The notes under the pieces: model-generated
Database searches by the model: none
What the model was told of the DNA's origin: nothing
What the model saw: the letters and a program-made list of their open reading frames with translations, nothing else
From: Verrucomicrobiales bacterium
GTDB lineage: Bacteria > Verrucomicrobiota > Verrucomicrobiia > Verrucomicrobiales > Akkermansiaceae
Direction of reading: 5' to 3'
Length of the DNA: 41,427 nt
Assembly: GCA_002729295.1 (NCBI GenBank)
Contig: PBTU01000114.1
Location: 1 to 41,427, forward strand
In this document: in pieces, positions 25,374 to 33,685 of the stretch
Layout of the letters: the number at the start of each line of letters is the position of its first letter
Numbering within the stretch: position 1 is the stretch's first letter
Position numbers and translations under genes: made by a program

Positions 25374-25862
25374 TTATTTGAAAAGTTTCCGCTGCATCGC
25401 GTCGGTGCGGGCGCGGTTTTCTAGGGCTTGTATTTCGCGGATGAATTCTCCGACGTCCTCGAATTGCCGGTAGACCGAGACGTAGCGGACGTAGGCTACG
25501 GGATCGATTTCATGGAGTTTGTCCATGACTTTGGCCCCGATACTGCCGGAAGGGACCTCGGTATGGTGGTCGCGGTGGAGCTCTGAGAGGATTTCATCGA
25601 CGGCACGGTCGATGCGCTCCATTGAGACTTTGCGCTTCTCGCAGGCCTTGACGAGCCCTCGGAAGAGTTTTTCGCGGTTGATGGCCTCGCGGCTGCCGTC
25701 TTTTTTGATGACGCGAAGCTCGGTGCGCTCAATTTGCTCGTAGGTGGTGAAGCGGGATCCGCAGTTGAGACATTTGCGCCGTCGCCGAATCGTTGTACCA
25801 TCCTTGGTACTCCGGGAGTCGATGACTTTGTCCTCGTGGGACCCGCACTGGATACAACGCAT
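25374..25862 (-). CDS. nrdR: Transcriptional repressor NrdR
   Basis: NrdR represses ribonucleotide reductase genes in response to dATP/ATP. The 162-residue protein has the N-terminal zinc ribbon ('MRCIQCGSHEDKVIDSRST' and 'RRRRKCLNCGSRFTTYE', four cysteines) followed by the ATP-cone beginning 'LRVIKKDGSREAINREKL' and ending 'DPVAYVRYVSVYRQFEDV'. Length and all motifs are standard. It heads the minus-strand group nrdR-unknown-HIT-pgsA-nagA. No nrd gene or obvious paired NrdR box is seen in this window. Confidence 0.96.
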   Translation of the reverse strand: MRCIQCGSHEDKVIDSRSTKDGTTIRRRRKCLNCGSRFTTYEQIERTELRVIKKDGSREAINREKLFRGLVKACEKRKVSMERIDRAVDEILSELHRDHHTEVPSGSIGAKVMDKLHEIDPVAYVRYVSVYRQFEDVGEFIREIQALENRARTDAMQRKLFK

Positions 25863-26181
25863 TCTTTTCTTGCTAAGCTGAGCGCAGACTCGACGGAGAA
25901 GGCGGGCTTCGGAAGAAAAAATCTCCCTGTTTCTCAGAAGTCATTCACAAGATCCGCAAACTTTGGGATCGGGCGGGGAAATCTAAAAAAACTGTCCCGG
26001 TCCCTGAATAATGGGGGCTCTAACAATAAAAAATCACTCTTCATCAACAATGGGATGAGAGAAATATTGGTGGTCGGTTCTTAAGGTATCTGAAAGATCA
26101 TGCACTGTAGGAAAAGATGGATTTTCTTTTCAAAAAAATCTTGTCGCCAGTCTCGGACGATGGCAAAGAGACCTCGCAACT
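25863..26181. other. 319-base region with no identifiable gene, between nrdR and tRNA-Gly
   Basis: The stretch is comparatively A/T-rich in its second half, with several A-runs. It must hold the nrdR promoter (leftward) and the tRNA promoter (rightward). I cannot point to convincing -35/-10 pairs, and no coding frame in it has a family-like pattern. Confidence 0.4.
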
Positions 26182-26256
26182 GCGGGTGTAGCTCAGTGGT
26201 AGAGCGCGACCTTGCCAAGGTCGATGTCGACGGTTCGAATCCGTTCACCCGCTCCA
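26182..26256 (+). tRNA. tRNA-Gly (anticodon GCC), CCA encoded
   Basis: The cloverleaf is complete. The acceptor stem GCGGGTG pairs with CACCCGC and the D-arm is GCTC-AGTGGTA-GAGC. The anticodon stem CGACC/GGTCG encloses the loop TTGCCAA with anticodon GCC. The T-arm GACGG-TTCGAAT-CCGTT closes with one G-T pair. The discriminator is T and CCA is encoded in the DNA. The anticodon reads GGC and GGT glycine codons. No duplicate of the 3' end was noticed in the window, so there is no sign of integration here. Confidence 0.97.
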
Positions 26257-26265
26257 TTTTCCCTT

Positions 26266-26298
26266 AAAAGGTCCATGATTCATTTCATGGGCCTTTTT
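26266..26298 (+). terminator. Intrinsic terminator after tRNA-Gly, probably bidirectional
   Basis: A 13-base stem, AAAAGGTCCATGA pairing with TCATGGGCCTTTT with one G-T pair, encloses a six-base loop and ends in a run of five T, ten bases after the tRNA. The A-run on the other side gives a T-run on the minus strand, so it can also stop transcription of the leftward transporter gene that ends at 26408. It is the only clear intrinsic terminator I found in the window. Confidence 0.85.
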
Positions 26299-26335
26299 AT
26301 TAGAAGGTGGTATCTGGAGGATGAGAACGAAGTTT

Positions 26336-26378
26336 GAGCCGGAGCGCAGCGGAGTCGGCGTGAGCGGAGCGGAGCGGC
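26336..26378. repeat. Short GGAGC-type direct repeats in the tRNA/transporter gap
   Basis: The gap between the terminator and the transporter gene contains several copies of a GAGCGGAG-like unit, ending GAGCGGAGCGGAGCGGC. All copies are in the same orientation, so no hairpin forms. It could be slippage-generated sequence or a protein-binding array; nothing more can be said. Confidence 0.4.
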
Positions 26379-26407
26379 TAAAGGCACTCCTTTCATCCAC
26401 GCCATTT

Positions 26408-27919
26408 TTATTTTGCGAAGAGCTCCAGGACGACCTTGCTGTAGAGGGCGTAGCCGCCGGTGATGAACATTCCAATACAACTGATCCAAAGCCCTATGTC
26501 CCAGGCACGGCCGGGGGCGAGACGAGAGTCGCAGCGTTTGTAGCGGAAAAACAAAGCGGCCAGCCCCAGGAAGGGAAGCATGAGGGCGCCCATAAATCCG
26601 CCTGCGAGGACCAATTGTTTTGGGGCCCGGAAGAAAGCGTAACTTGCGAGGAAGAGAATGGGGAAAATGATACAGAAGACTTTGACCCAACGGCGGTATG
26701 ACTCTTCGCTTCCATTGATGAGGCCGAAAATTCTCATCGCGTCGGCACTAACTCGCGCGTGGCTGGCAGTGGCAACGAAGTAGGTCGAGTAAAGAACGGC
26801 AAAGGCGCCGAAGAGGAAGATGGCTTGCGCTGCTGACCCAAAGACGGGGGCATACATTTCTCCGAGAGTGCGGACCATTTGGTCGCCCGACGGATCGAGT
26901 CCGGTTCGCCCTAGAATAGCCGCTCCGAGAAGGTAAAAGGCGATGGTTGCCGAGGTGTAGACGATCATCGAGCACCAGGCATCCCAACGAAGGACTTTCA
27001 TCCATCCTTCCGCGCGCGCGGCCCATTCGGGAGAATCATCCCGCGGACCGGTCCATTTGGCATAGCCCTTTTCCTGGCACCAGTAAGGGTATTGGATGAG
27101 TTCGGTGGCCCCCACTCCGATGATGCCAAAGGCGGCCAGGGCAACGGTGAGGCCTTTTCCTTCAGGAATTTGGAATGTCATTCCCGATGCGAGGTCGGCC
27201 CAAGTGACCCGCCATTCGGGAAGTGACTGGAGATAGACCACATTGATGATCGTGACCAGGGTGAAGGTCGCGACCAGGACTGTGGAGAAATTTTGGATGA
27301 GCCGGTATCGTCCGACCACAAGCAGGACGATGGAGACGATGGTAACGAGAAAGCACCAGATTAGAGAATCATTGGAAGTCGGGGCCGGTGAGGTTTCGGT
27401 TGCTTCTTCGGCCGCTGGTTCTGGGCTGGCTGCTTCCTCGGATCCAAAGCGCGTGGCGAGACCCTCTTCGACTTGTTTGCTGATGATTGTCTCGTGATAT
27501 TCGTTTGCGACCCGTCCTGACTCAGTCAGTGGTTGTTGAATGGTGAGTGCTTGTCCCACTCCGCCGATAATTCCTCCAAGTTGGACGAGTGCGACCAGGC
27601 TGAAGACGAGCCAAAACCAGAGGAGCCAGTTCACACGGGCCCGCGGGCCGCTGACTTCGTTCATGCCGGACAGAGTGGTGCGTCCGGTGGTGATGGTGTA
27701 GCGTCCGAATTCGATTTGGACGAAGACTTTAATTAGGCAGCCAATGATGATGAGCCAGAGGAGGACAAAACCGGCTTCCGCTCCGACGGCGGTGGTGGCC
27801 ACGAGTTCGCCTGAGCCCACGATGGCTCCTGCGATGATCAGGCCGGGTCCAAGTTGGCGAAGAACTCCTCCAAAAGTTTTCGGTGGCTCTCTGATGGAAG
27901 ATTGTTCGTTATCAGGCAT
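26408..27919 (-). CDS. Divergent Nramp-related membrane transporter
   Basis: The 503-residue protein has about eleven hydrophobic helices in the Nramp arrangement, beginning 'RQLGPGLIIAGAIVGSGELV'. In true Nramp metal transporters the first helix has Asp-Pro-Gly-Asn, whose Asp and Asn bind the metal. Here that position reads Gly-Ser-Gly-Glu (residues 35-38). In helix 6 the Met-Pro-His element is replaced by 'ELIQYPYWCQEKGY'. An extra segment of about 55 residues (130-184) rich in Glu, Ala and Pro is inserted between helices. The usual divalent-metal ligands are therefore absent and the substrate is unknown; Mg2+ or a non-metal solute are both possible. It diverges from the sulfatase gene across 112 bases. 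Confidence 0.75.
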   Translation of the reverse strand: MPDNEQSSIREPPKTFGGVLRQLGPGLIIAGAIVGSGELVATTAVGAEAGFVLLWLIIIGCLIKVFVQIEFGRYTITTGRTTLSGMNEVSGPRARVNWLLWFWLVFSLVALVQLGGIIGGVGQALTIQQPLTESGRVANEYHETIISKQVEEGLATRFGSEEAASPEPAAEEATETSPAPTSNDSLIWCFLVTIVSIVLLVVGRYRLIQNFSTVLVATFTLVTIINVVYLQSLPEWRVTWADLASGMTFQIPEGKGLTVALAAFGIIGVGATELIQYPYWCQEKGYAKWTGPRDDSPEWAARAEGWMKVLRWDAWCSMIVYTSATIAFYLLGAAILGRTGLDPSGDQMVRTLGEMYAPVFGSAAQAIFLFGAFAVLYSTYFVATASHARVSADAMRIFGLINGSEESYRRWVKVFCIIFPILFLASYAFFRAPKQLVLAGGFMGALMLPFLGLAALFFRYKRCDSRLAPGRAWDIGLWISCIGMFITGGYALYSKVVLELFAK

Positions 27920-28031
27920 GGGCTAGTGTTAGGGATGCAGGGCTCCGAGGACAAGGCGCGGGGGGACTTTTTTGAGGTGGGGAGAGATTGGCAAGGTTGT
28001 GTTACCTCTCTCATTCTGAAATAAGCCTCAC

Positions 28032-29378
28032 ATGAAACTCTTGATGTACGTCACTCTCGCTTCGATTTTTTCAGGGGCTCTCTTCGCGGGGGCGCCGAAT
28101 GTGATTCTGATCATGGCCGATGATCTTGGATATGGTGATGTGTCGTGTTACGGGAGCAAGCTCAACAGGACTCCCGTTCTCGACAAGATGGCGTCCGAGG
28201 GTGTGAAATTGACGGACTATCATTCGGGATCAACGGTGTGTACTCCGTCGAGGATGGCGCTGATGACCGGAATGTATCCACCCCGCGTTGGATGGAAAGG
28301 CGGCGTTCTCGGATTTAAGATGAGGATGTCGGGAGGCTTGTCTGCGGAGGCGCGAACAATGGCCGAGGTGTTCAAGGATGCTGGATATCGGACCGGGATA
28401 TCCGGGAAGTGGCATTTGGGTGATGCTCCCGAGCGTCTTCCGCAAGGGCAGGGATTTGAGCACGCATTCTATATTACAGCGAGTAACAACCAGACGAAAA
28501 AGCTTTGGCGGAACGGCAAGTTGATCGCCGAACCTTTTAACAATCGCCGGCTCAGCGAGGAATTCACGAGGGAGGCGATTTCCTTTATCAAGAAAGAGCG
28601 GACCCGTCCTTTCTTCCTTTATATGCCGTATACGGCGCCGCATTTCCCGGTCGAGGCTCACCCGGATTGGAACGGAAAGTCCGCGAACAAAGCATATGGC
28701 GATGTTGTGGAGGAACTGGACGCCCGTCTCGGAGAGATTTTGAAAAGCCTGCGGGAGTTGGAGATCGAAAAGGAGACGATTGTCATTTTCACCTCGGATA
28801 ACGGGCCCCAGGGAGGGCGAAAGAACAAGACGGTGGCGGATCCCTATCGAGGCGGAAAGTGGAGTGTCCTTGAAGGGGGAACGCGGGTGCCTTGTGTCAT
28901 TTCCTGGCCGGGGAAATTGCCCAAGGGGAAAGTTTGCAAGGAATTGGTCGCGTCCATTGATTTACTTCCAAGCTTAGCCACCGCCTGTGGGATTGAGCTG
29001 GAGGAGAAGCGTGAGCTTCCGCTGGATGGTGTCTCAGTATGGAACACGCTCAAAGGAGACGAGGGTCCGCATCTCCGCAAAGACATGCTTTATTGGAATG
29101 GTTGGGCGGTGCCACAAGCAATGCGGGTTGGGCAGTGGAAGTTGTATTTCGATCAGGTCAAGGAGGTGAAGGGGTCGAAGGAGGGGCCGGTGCTGATCGA
29201 TCTCTCAACTGACATCGCCGAGGAAGAGGATTTCAGTAAGGACCATCCAGATCGTGTTGACGAGATGTTGGCATTGGCCCGGAAGCGTTTGGAGGCAATT
29301 AAGGCAAAGAGCATTTCTCTTGGTGGCGAACCCCAGCAGTTTCCGAAGCCAAAGGTGCCGCGATGGTTGGCGAAGTAG
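28032..29378 (+). CDS. Secreted arylsulfatase-type sulfatase
   Basis: The 448-residue protein has a signal peptide ('LMYVTLASIFSGALFAGA'), the metal-binding 'VILIMADDLGYGDVSCYG' and the sulfatase signature 'VCTPSRMALMTG'. Cys70 there is converted to formylglycine by a maturase that lies outside the window. 'GKWHLG' and 'VIFTSDNGPQGG' complete the active site. Such enzymes remove sulfate from polysaccharides or other esters in the periplasm or outside the cell, and are numerous in Verrucomicrobiota that degrade marine or host glycans. The substrate class cannot be read here. No polysaccharide lyase or SusC/D-type gene is adjacent, although a chitosanase-like gene follows 67 bases downstream. 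Confidence 0.93.
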   Translation: MKLLMYVTLASIFSGALFAGAPNVILIMADDLGYGDVSCYGSKLNRTPVLDKMASEGVKLTDYHSGSTVCTPSRMALMTGMYPPRVGWKGGVLGFKMRMSGGLSAEARTMAEVFKDAGYRTGISGKWHLGDAPERLPQGQGFEHAFYITASNNQTKKLWRNGKLIAEPFNNRRLSEEFTREAISFIKKERTRPFFLYMPYTAPHFPVEAHPDWNGKSANKAYGDVVEELDARLGEILKSLRELEIEKETIVIFTSDNGPQGGRKNKTVADPYRGGKWSVLEGGTRVPCVISWPGKLPKGKVCKELVASIDLLPSLATACGIELEEKRELPLDGVSVWNTLKGDEGPHLRKDMLYWNGWAVPQAMRVGQWKLYFDQVKEVKGSKEGPVLIDLSTDIAEEEDFSKDHPDRVDEMLALARKRLEAIKAKSISLGGEPQQFPKPKVPRWLAK

Positions 29379-29445
29379 TCTTATTTCCCCAACTTGTTCC
29401 GCGTTCTTGAAGAGTCATTCTGGAGTGGTATGGTCCTTCCCAAGA

Positions 29446-30783
29446 ATGGAGCAGAAATCAGACCCATACGCCCTGGAAGGCGTGAAAAATCGGGCCCCAA
29501 GGCGCTTCCCCTGGTTCACCGTCTTTTTGGGATTGGTGGCTCTGGGCCTGATCGCGGTGGTTTTTTCCCCGGTTCCGGAGAAAGTCCGTCGTAAGGTGGG
29601 ATTGGCGAGGGAAAAGCCCGTTCCCAAGCCTCCTCCGCCGCCTGAGCCAGAGAAGATTATCGTGAAGGAAGAGGTGATCGTGGAGAAGCGGGTGGACGTC
29701 CGGCCTCCTTATTATCAGGTGCAGCCAAATACCTTGATTTCGAAAAGTTCGATGGGAATCGATGTCAAAGCGGTGGTGGAAGAGAAAAAGGGGCTGATTG
29801 CGTCGGCGGAACGGGAGCGGGATGGCAGCTATGAGGCGGAATACACCCTCAAGGTAAATCGCCCCGTGGCTGCGAAGTCATTGATGGAGCTGAAGCTGAT
29901 GAATGCCAATCTGGATAAGATTTTGCCTGGCCTGCCGGAATTGCTGCAGAAGTCGACGGTCTCGCCCTTTTTTAAGAAGCTCTACGACAATAAATTTTCC
30001 CGGCTGAAGCGAAATGCGGGCCGCTTTGACAAGCTCCTGACGAAGCACAATTACTTCGACTGCCAAACCATGCTGGAAATGGAGCATCCCGAATCGAAGC
30101 AGAAGATCTTTCTGATGCAGGGCGATATGGATGTCGTTTCCGATGGCTCCGATGGGGACCGTCTGGCGACGATGTCGGACAAGATTGTTAATTCTTCCAA
30201 TTATCAACCTTCGACGAGCTATGGCTGGTCAAAGCAAGGGACCACGGAGAATCCGCTCATCGCTGGATGGCGCAAGCGTTTGGCTGAAGCCAAAAAGGCA
30301 AACAATGCTGCGGAAGTGACTCGATTGACGGCTGGCATTGAAGACATGAAGCGCCGGAGTTTTCTGATCGCGGATTATGATCCCTTCATCGTGATTCCCA
30401 TTGATGTCATTCAGGATCGTGAAAGCGCTTGGGGGCCAAACGTGGGAGACTACGTGCTTGTGATTTATCAAGAGAAAATCTTCCCGGCGATCGTAGGCGA
30501 TGCAGGGCCGAGTTTTAAGATCGGCGAGGGAAGTCTTCGCATGGCCAAGGCGCTCAACCCCAGAGCTAGTTCCTATAGCCGTCCGGTTTCGGAAGTGAAC
30601 GTGACTTACGTCGTCTTCCCGAGAAGTTCTGGAAAATGGGGGCCGCCGAACTACGACGATTGGCGAAAGGAATGCGAGGAGTTGGTCAAAAAAATTGGCG
30701 GCTTGGGCGAAGGATATTCCCTGGAGCATTGGGAGGATACCTTTCCGAAAAAGGAAGAGATCGACGGGGATATTCCAGAGTGA
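29446..30783 (+). CDS. Membrane-tethered protein with a GH75 chitosanase-like domain
   Basis: The 445-residue protein (ATG 29446; a longer frame into the sulfatase gene is rejected) has one transmembrane segment, 'WFTVFLGLVALGLIAVVF', at residues 23-40. A proline-rich stalk ('VPKPPPPPEPEK') and a charged linker follow. The C-terminal half resembles the GH75 family: 'IFLMQGDMDVVSDGSDGDR' (about 221-239), then 'YVLVIYQEKIFPAIVGDAGP' and 'FKIGEGSLRMAKALNP'. Asp352 and Glu361 in the VGD-GP and IGE-S elements are candidate catalytic residues. GH75 enzymes cleave chitosan and are best known from fungi. The topology predicts a periplasmic active domain, possibly acting on de-N-acetylated glycans or peptidoglycan. 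An insertion at about 245-300 is unusual. Confidence 0.62.
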   Translation: MEQKSDPYALEGVKNRAPRRFPWFTVFLGLVALGLIAVVFSPVPEKVRRKVGLAREKPVPKPPPPPEPEKIIVKEEVIVEKRVDVRPPYYQVQPNTLISKSSMGIDVKAVVEEKKGLIASAERERDGSYEAEYTLKVNRPVAAKSLMELKLMNANLDKILPGLPELLQKSTVSPFFKKLYDNKFSRLKRNAGRFDKLLTKHNYFDCQTMLEMEHPESKQKIFLMQGDMDVVSDGSDGDRLATMSDKIVNSSNYQPSTSYGWSKQGTTENPLIAGWRKRLAEAKKANNAAEVTRLTAGIEDMKRRSFLIADYDPFIVIPIDVIQDRESAWGPNVGDYVLVIYQEKIFPAIVGDAGPSFKIGEGSLRMAKALNPRASSYSRPVSEVNVTYVVFPRSSGKWGPPNYDDWRKECEELVKKIGGLGEGYSLEHWEDTFPKKEEIDGDIPE

Positions 30784-30784
30784 G

Positions 30785-31606
30785 CTAAGACGGCTGACAA
30801 GTCGGGCACCAGGCCGTGGTGCGGGTGGCGATGGTGTCGCGGGCGAGTTCGCTTTTACATTTCGGGCAGGTGCCGCCTTTTTTCCAGCGATGTTTGAAGA
30901 GCCAGTTTTTAGGCGGGACGTTTTCGACGTAGGAACCGGGCGCAAAGCCGTCTTTTGATGCCGTCATGTTTTTCTCGGCGACATGCTTGAGCGCACCAAG
31001 GGCGACGAAACGGGTTTCTTTCCGAACGGCGGCGGGGTCAAGGTTGTTACAGAGTTCTCCGGGATAGATACCCATGCGCCAGCAAATTTCATCGGCCATC
31101 CAGTTGCCGATGCCGGGGCAGGCGTTTTGGTCGAGGAGGAGCGCTTTGAGGGGCTTGCGCGGGTGCCGCTCGACGAGTTTGCGAACGTGGGCGAGGGAAA
31201 ATTTGGAATCCTGGGGCTGGGGAGGAAATTCCGCCCAAGGATCTACGCAATCGTGGAGCATGATGCGACCGAACATACGGTAGTCGTTGAAGATGAGTGC
31301 CGCCTTTTTGGTGCGGATAATGAGGTGGTCGTGCTTTTGCTCTTCGTGATTGGTCGAAGACGTCGAGAGCTTACCGGACATTCCGAGGTGGACTTCGAGA
31401 TGAAGCTTCGGCGCGAAGGTGAAGAGCATACGCTTGCCGTGGGCTTTTGAGGACAGGAGCTTCTTACCTTTCAAAATACGCAGCGCCGGAGCGGGGCAAT
31501 CACGGAAAATGCGGGCTTTGGGATGAACGTCGACTCCTGAAATGGCTTCTCCTTGGTGTTTGGCCCATTGGCGGCGGGCAAGTTCGACTTCAGCAAGTTC
31601 GGGCAT
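30785..31606 (-). CDS. mutM: Formamidopyrimidine-DNA glycosylase (MutM/Nei family)
   Basis: The enzyme removes oxidised purines and nicks the abasic site. The 273-residue protein begins 'PELAEVELARRQW' with the catalytic N-terminal Pro and Glu exposed after Met removal. It has the lysine loop 'SKAHGKRMLF', the helix-two-turn-helix element 'CPGIGNWMADEICWRMGIYP' and the C-terminal zinc finger with CxxC pairs in 'GGTCPKCKSEL' and 'WCPTCQ'. The almost universal PELPEVE reads PELAEVE, a small but notable change. Substrate preference (8-oxoguanine or Nei-like pyrimidines) is not certain. Its stop lies one base from the stop of the convergent GH75-like gene. Confidence 0.88.
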   Translation of the reverse strand: MPELAEVELARRQWAKHQGEAISGVDVHPKARIFRDCPAPALRILKGKKLLSSKAHGKRMLFTFAPKLHLEVHLGMSGKLSTSSTNHEEQKHDHLIIRTKKAALIFNDYRMFGRIMLHDCVDPWAEFPPQPQDSKFSLAHVRKLVERHPRKPLKALLLDQNACPGIGNWMADEICWRMGIYPGELCNNLDPAAVRKETRFVALGALKHVAEKNMTASKDGFAPGSYVENVPPKNWLFKHRWKKGGTCPKCKSELARDTIATRTTAWCPTCQPS

Positions 31607-31719
31607 GGCGGAGACTTGTCGATTCAGGTTGATAGGTAAAATGATTTCTCAGGATGTCAGGCGTTCCGTTGGCAATTGGCACGGGATGCGCTAAGAAAGA
31701 AGCCGTGGCGGATAAATCA

Positions 31720-32472
31720 ATGGCTTTGATGGTAGTGAGCGACCTCGATGGGACCTTGCTGGATCACGGTGATTACTCCTTTGATTCGGTGCTGCCCATT
31801 CTGGACCGGATGGATGAAGCGGGGATTTCTCTGGTGGTGAATACCAGTAAAACAAGAGCCGAGTGGCTGGCGTTGCGGGGAGGTTTCGGGAATGAAGACC
31901 CCTTCATCGTCGAAAATGGCTCTGCGCTTTATGATGGCGGAGACTGTGAGGTTTTCGGAACTCCACGGGAGGAGATCCTGAAAACGCTGAAGCCTCTCCG
32001 GGCCAAGTATCGCTTCAAGGGATATTCGGATGCTACAATTGCTGAAATCATGGAGTGGACCGGGCTGGAGCGACAGTCGGCGGAGAGATCTGCGGATCGG
32101 CACTACAGTGAACCACTGGTTTGGCAGGACAGTGAGGAGAATGAAGAAGAGTTTTGTCAGCTGCTGGAAGAACGTGGGCTGACGACTTTGAGGGGAGGGC
32201 GCTTTCTGCATGTGCAGGGCCAGACCGATAAAGGGAAGCCGCTGGCGTATTTCCGAAAAGGCGAGGCGGCCATCATCGCGCTGGGGGATCGTCCCAATGA
32301 TCTCGCGATGCTGAAGGCCGCCGATATTGGAGTGGTAATTGCTTCGCCTGATGGCTTTGTCCTTGAAGCAGAGGATGTTCTGCGAAGCACCGAAACCGGC
32401 CCGCGCGGTTGGGCTGAAGTGATGACCCAAATCTTAGATCAACTGAACATACCACAATTTACCAATGGCTGA
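31720..32472 (+). CDS. HAD phosphatase, probable glucosyl-3-phosphoglycerate phosphatase
   Basis: The protein (250 residues from the ATG at 31720; an ATG at 31654 would add 22 residues lacking family resemblance) is a HAD-IIB hydrolase. It shows 'VSDLDGTLLDHGDYSF' (nucleophile Asp8 and acid Asp10), 'LVVNTSKTRAEW', 'FIVENGSALY' and 'IALGDRPNDLAML'. This pattern matches mannosyl-3-phosphoglycerate phosphatases, which remove the phosphate from hexosyl-3-phosphoglycerate. It overlaps the synthase gene by eight bases (ATGGCTGA), so the two are translationally coupled and the phosphatase most likely finishes glucosylglycerate synthesis. Whether the sugar is glucose or mannose depends on the synthase. 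Confidence 0.8.
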   Translation: MALMVVSDLDGTLLDHGDYSFDSVLPILDRMDEAGISLVVNTSKTRAEWLALRGGFGNEDPFIVENGSALYDGGDCEVFGTPREEILKTLKPLRAKYRFKGYSDATIAEIMEWTGLERQSAERSADRHYSEPLVWQDSEENEEEFCQLLEERGLTTLRGGRFLHVQGQTDKGKPLAYFRKGEAAIIALGDRPNDLAMLKAADIGVVIASPDGFVLEAEDVLRSTETGPRGWAEVMTQILDQLNIPQFTNG

Positions 32473-33685
32473 TTTTCACCAAGGCGGCGCCGTCGCGACA
32501 CTTCATAATTTAACCAATCGAAGCATCGAGGAACTCGAGAGCGAGTTGGTGAAATTTTCAAAACGACGCCCCATGGGGTTGCTCTTACCTTCGCTATTTT
32601 CGGAGCTGGAGACCGATGCCATGCCTCAAATCATTTCCGAGGTGAAGCAGGTTCCCTATCTCAATGAAATTGTCATTGGCTTGGATCGCGCGACCGAGGA
32701 CCAATATCGGGAAGCGTTGAAGTTTTTCAGTGTTCTGCCGCAGCATCATCGGGTCTTGTGGAACGATGGACCACGGTTGCGCCAATTGGATGCCGAGTTG
32801 TCGGAGAAGGGGCTTGCTCCAAGTGAAGAAGGGAAAGGGCGTAACGTTTGGTATTGCCTCGGCTATATGTTGGCCAGCAATCGCGCGGAAGCGATCGCGC
32901 TTCATGATTGCGATATCACTACTTATGATCGCTCTCTGTTGGCTCGCTTGATCTACCCGATGGCAAATCCGCAGTTCAGCTATCAATTTGCGAAAGGATA
33001 CTATCCCCGGGTTGCGAATGGCAGTTTGAATGGCCGGGTGACCCGCTTGTTGGTGACGCCGCTTCTTCGCTCCCTGGAGCAGGTAATTGGGGCCTCCGAT
33101 TACCTTAGGTATATGGACGGCTATCGATATCCTCTCGCCGGAGAATTTTCCTTCAGAAAAGACGTCATCCAAGACATTCGGATGCCCAGTGATTGGGGGT
33201 TGGAAGTGGGAACGCTTTCAGAGATGTATCGGAATTACTCCAACAACAAGCTGTGCCAGGTTGATATTGCCGATCGCTATGATCACAAACATCAGGACAT
33301 TTCTAGCGACGATCAGGAAAAGGGGCTTTCGAAAATGTCGATTGATATCTGTAAATTATTCTTTCGTAAACTGGCGACAATGGGAGTGGTTTTTGATAGG
33401 GGAACTTTTCGTTCCTTGAAGGCTGCCTATTACCGTAATGCCCTCGATTTTGTGGAGCGCTACAAGAATGACGCGTTAATCAATGGTCTCGAATTTGATG
33501 TCCATAAAGAGGAACAATCAGCCGAGCTATTTGCTGAAAATATTATCGCTGCCGGGCAGATCTTTTTGAAGTCACCCATGGAAACGCCGTTCATTCCGAG
33601 CTGGAATCGGGTCGAGAGTGCCATGCCTGATATCTTCGAGCGTTTTCTGGATGCGGTTGAAAAAGATAATAATGAGTTCTCCTAG
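32465..33685 (+). CDS. gpgS: Glucosyl-3-phosphoglycerate synthase (GpgS-like GT-A glycosyltransferase)
   Basis: The 406-residue protein has a GT-A fold with 'MGLLLPSLFSELETDAMPQI' at the donor-binding start, 'LNEIVIGLDRATEDQY', and the metal-binding DxD in 'AIALHDCDITTYDRSLLARL' (Asp148, Asp150). It also has 'FSYQFAKGYYPRV' and 'YRYPLAGEFSFRKDV'. These fit GpgS enzymes, which transfer glucose from a nucleotide donor to 3-phosphoglycerate. Its partner phosphatase overlaps upstream and a glucosylglycerate phosphorylase-like gene begins directly after its stop, making the assignment to glucosylglycerate more likely than mannosylglycerate. The product is a compatible solute used under salt stress or nitrogen shortage in other bacteria. 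Confidence 0.78.
   Translation: MADFHQGGAVATLHNLTNRSIEELESELVKFSKRRPMGLLLPSLFSELETDAMPQIISEVKQVPYLNEIVIGLDRATEDQYREALKFFSVLPQHHRVLWNDGPRLRQLDAELSEKGLAPSEEGKGRNVWYCLGYMLASNRAEAIALHDCDITTYDRSLLARLIYPMANPQFSYQFAKGYYPRVANGSLNGRVTRLLVTPLLRSLEQVIGASDYLRYMDGYRYPLAGEFSFRKDVIQDIRMPSDWGLEVGTLSEMYRNYSNNKLCQVDIADRYDHKHQDISSDDQEKGLSKMSIDICKLFFRKLATMGVVFDRGTFRSLKAAYYRNALDFVERYKNDALINGLEFDVHKEEQSAELFAENIIAAGQIFLKSPMETPFIPSWNRVESAMPDIFERFLDAVEKDNNEFS

Noticed and set aside
26182..26378. tRNA-Gly as an integration site for a mobile element
   Set aside because: No repeat of the tRNA 3' end and no integrase were found nearby; the neighbouring genes look native.
26336..26378. GGAGC repeats as a CRISPR array or terminator hairpin
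   Set aside because: Units are too short and irregular for CRISPR and all run in one direction, so no stem can form.
29254..29445. N-terminal extension of the GH75-like protein overlapping the sulfatase gene
   Set aside because: The first 64 codons are read from sulfatase coding sequence in another frame and are Arg/Ser/Trp-rich; the ATG at 29446 precedes a sensible membrane segment.
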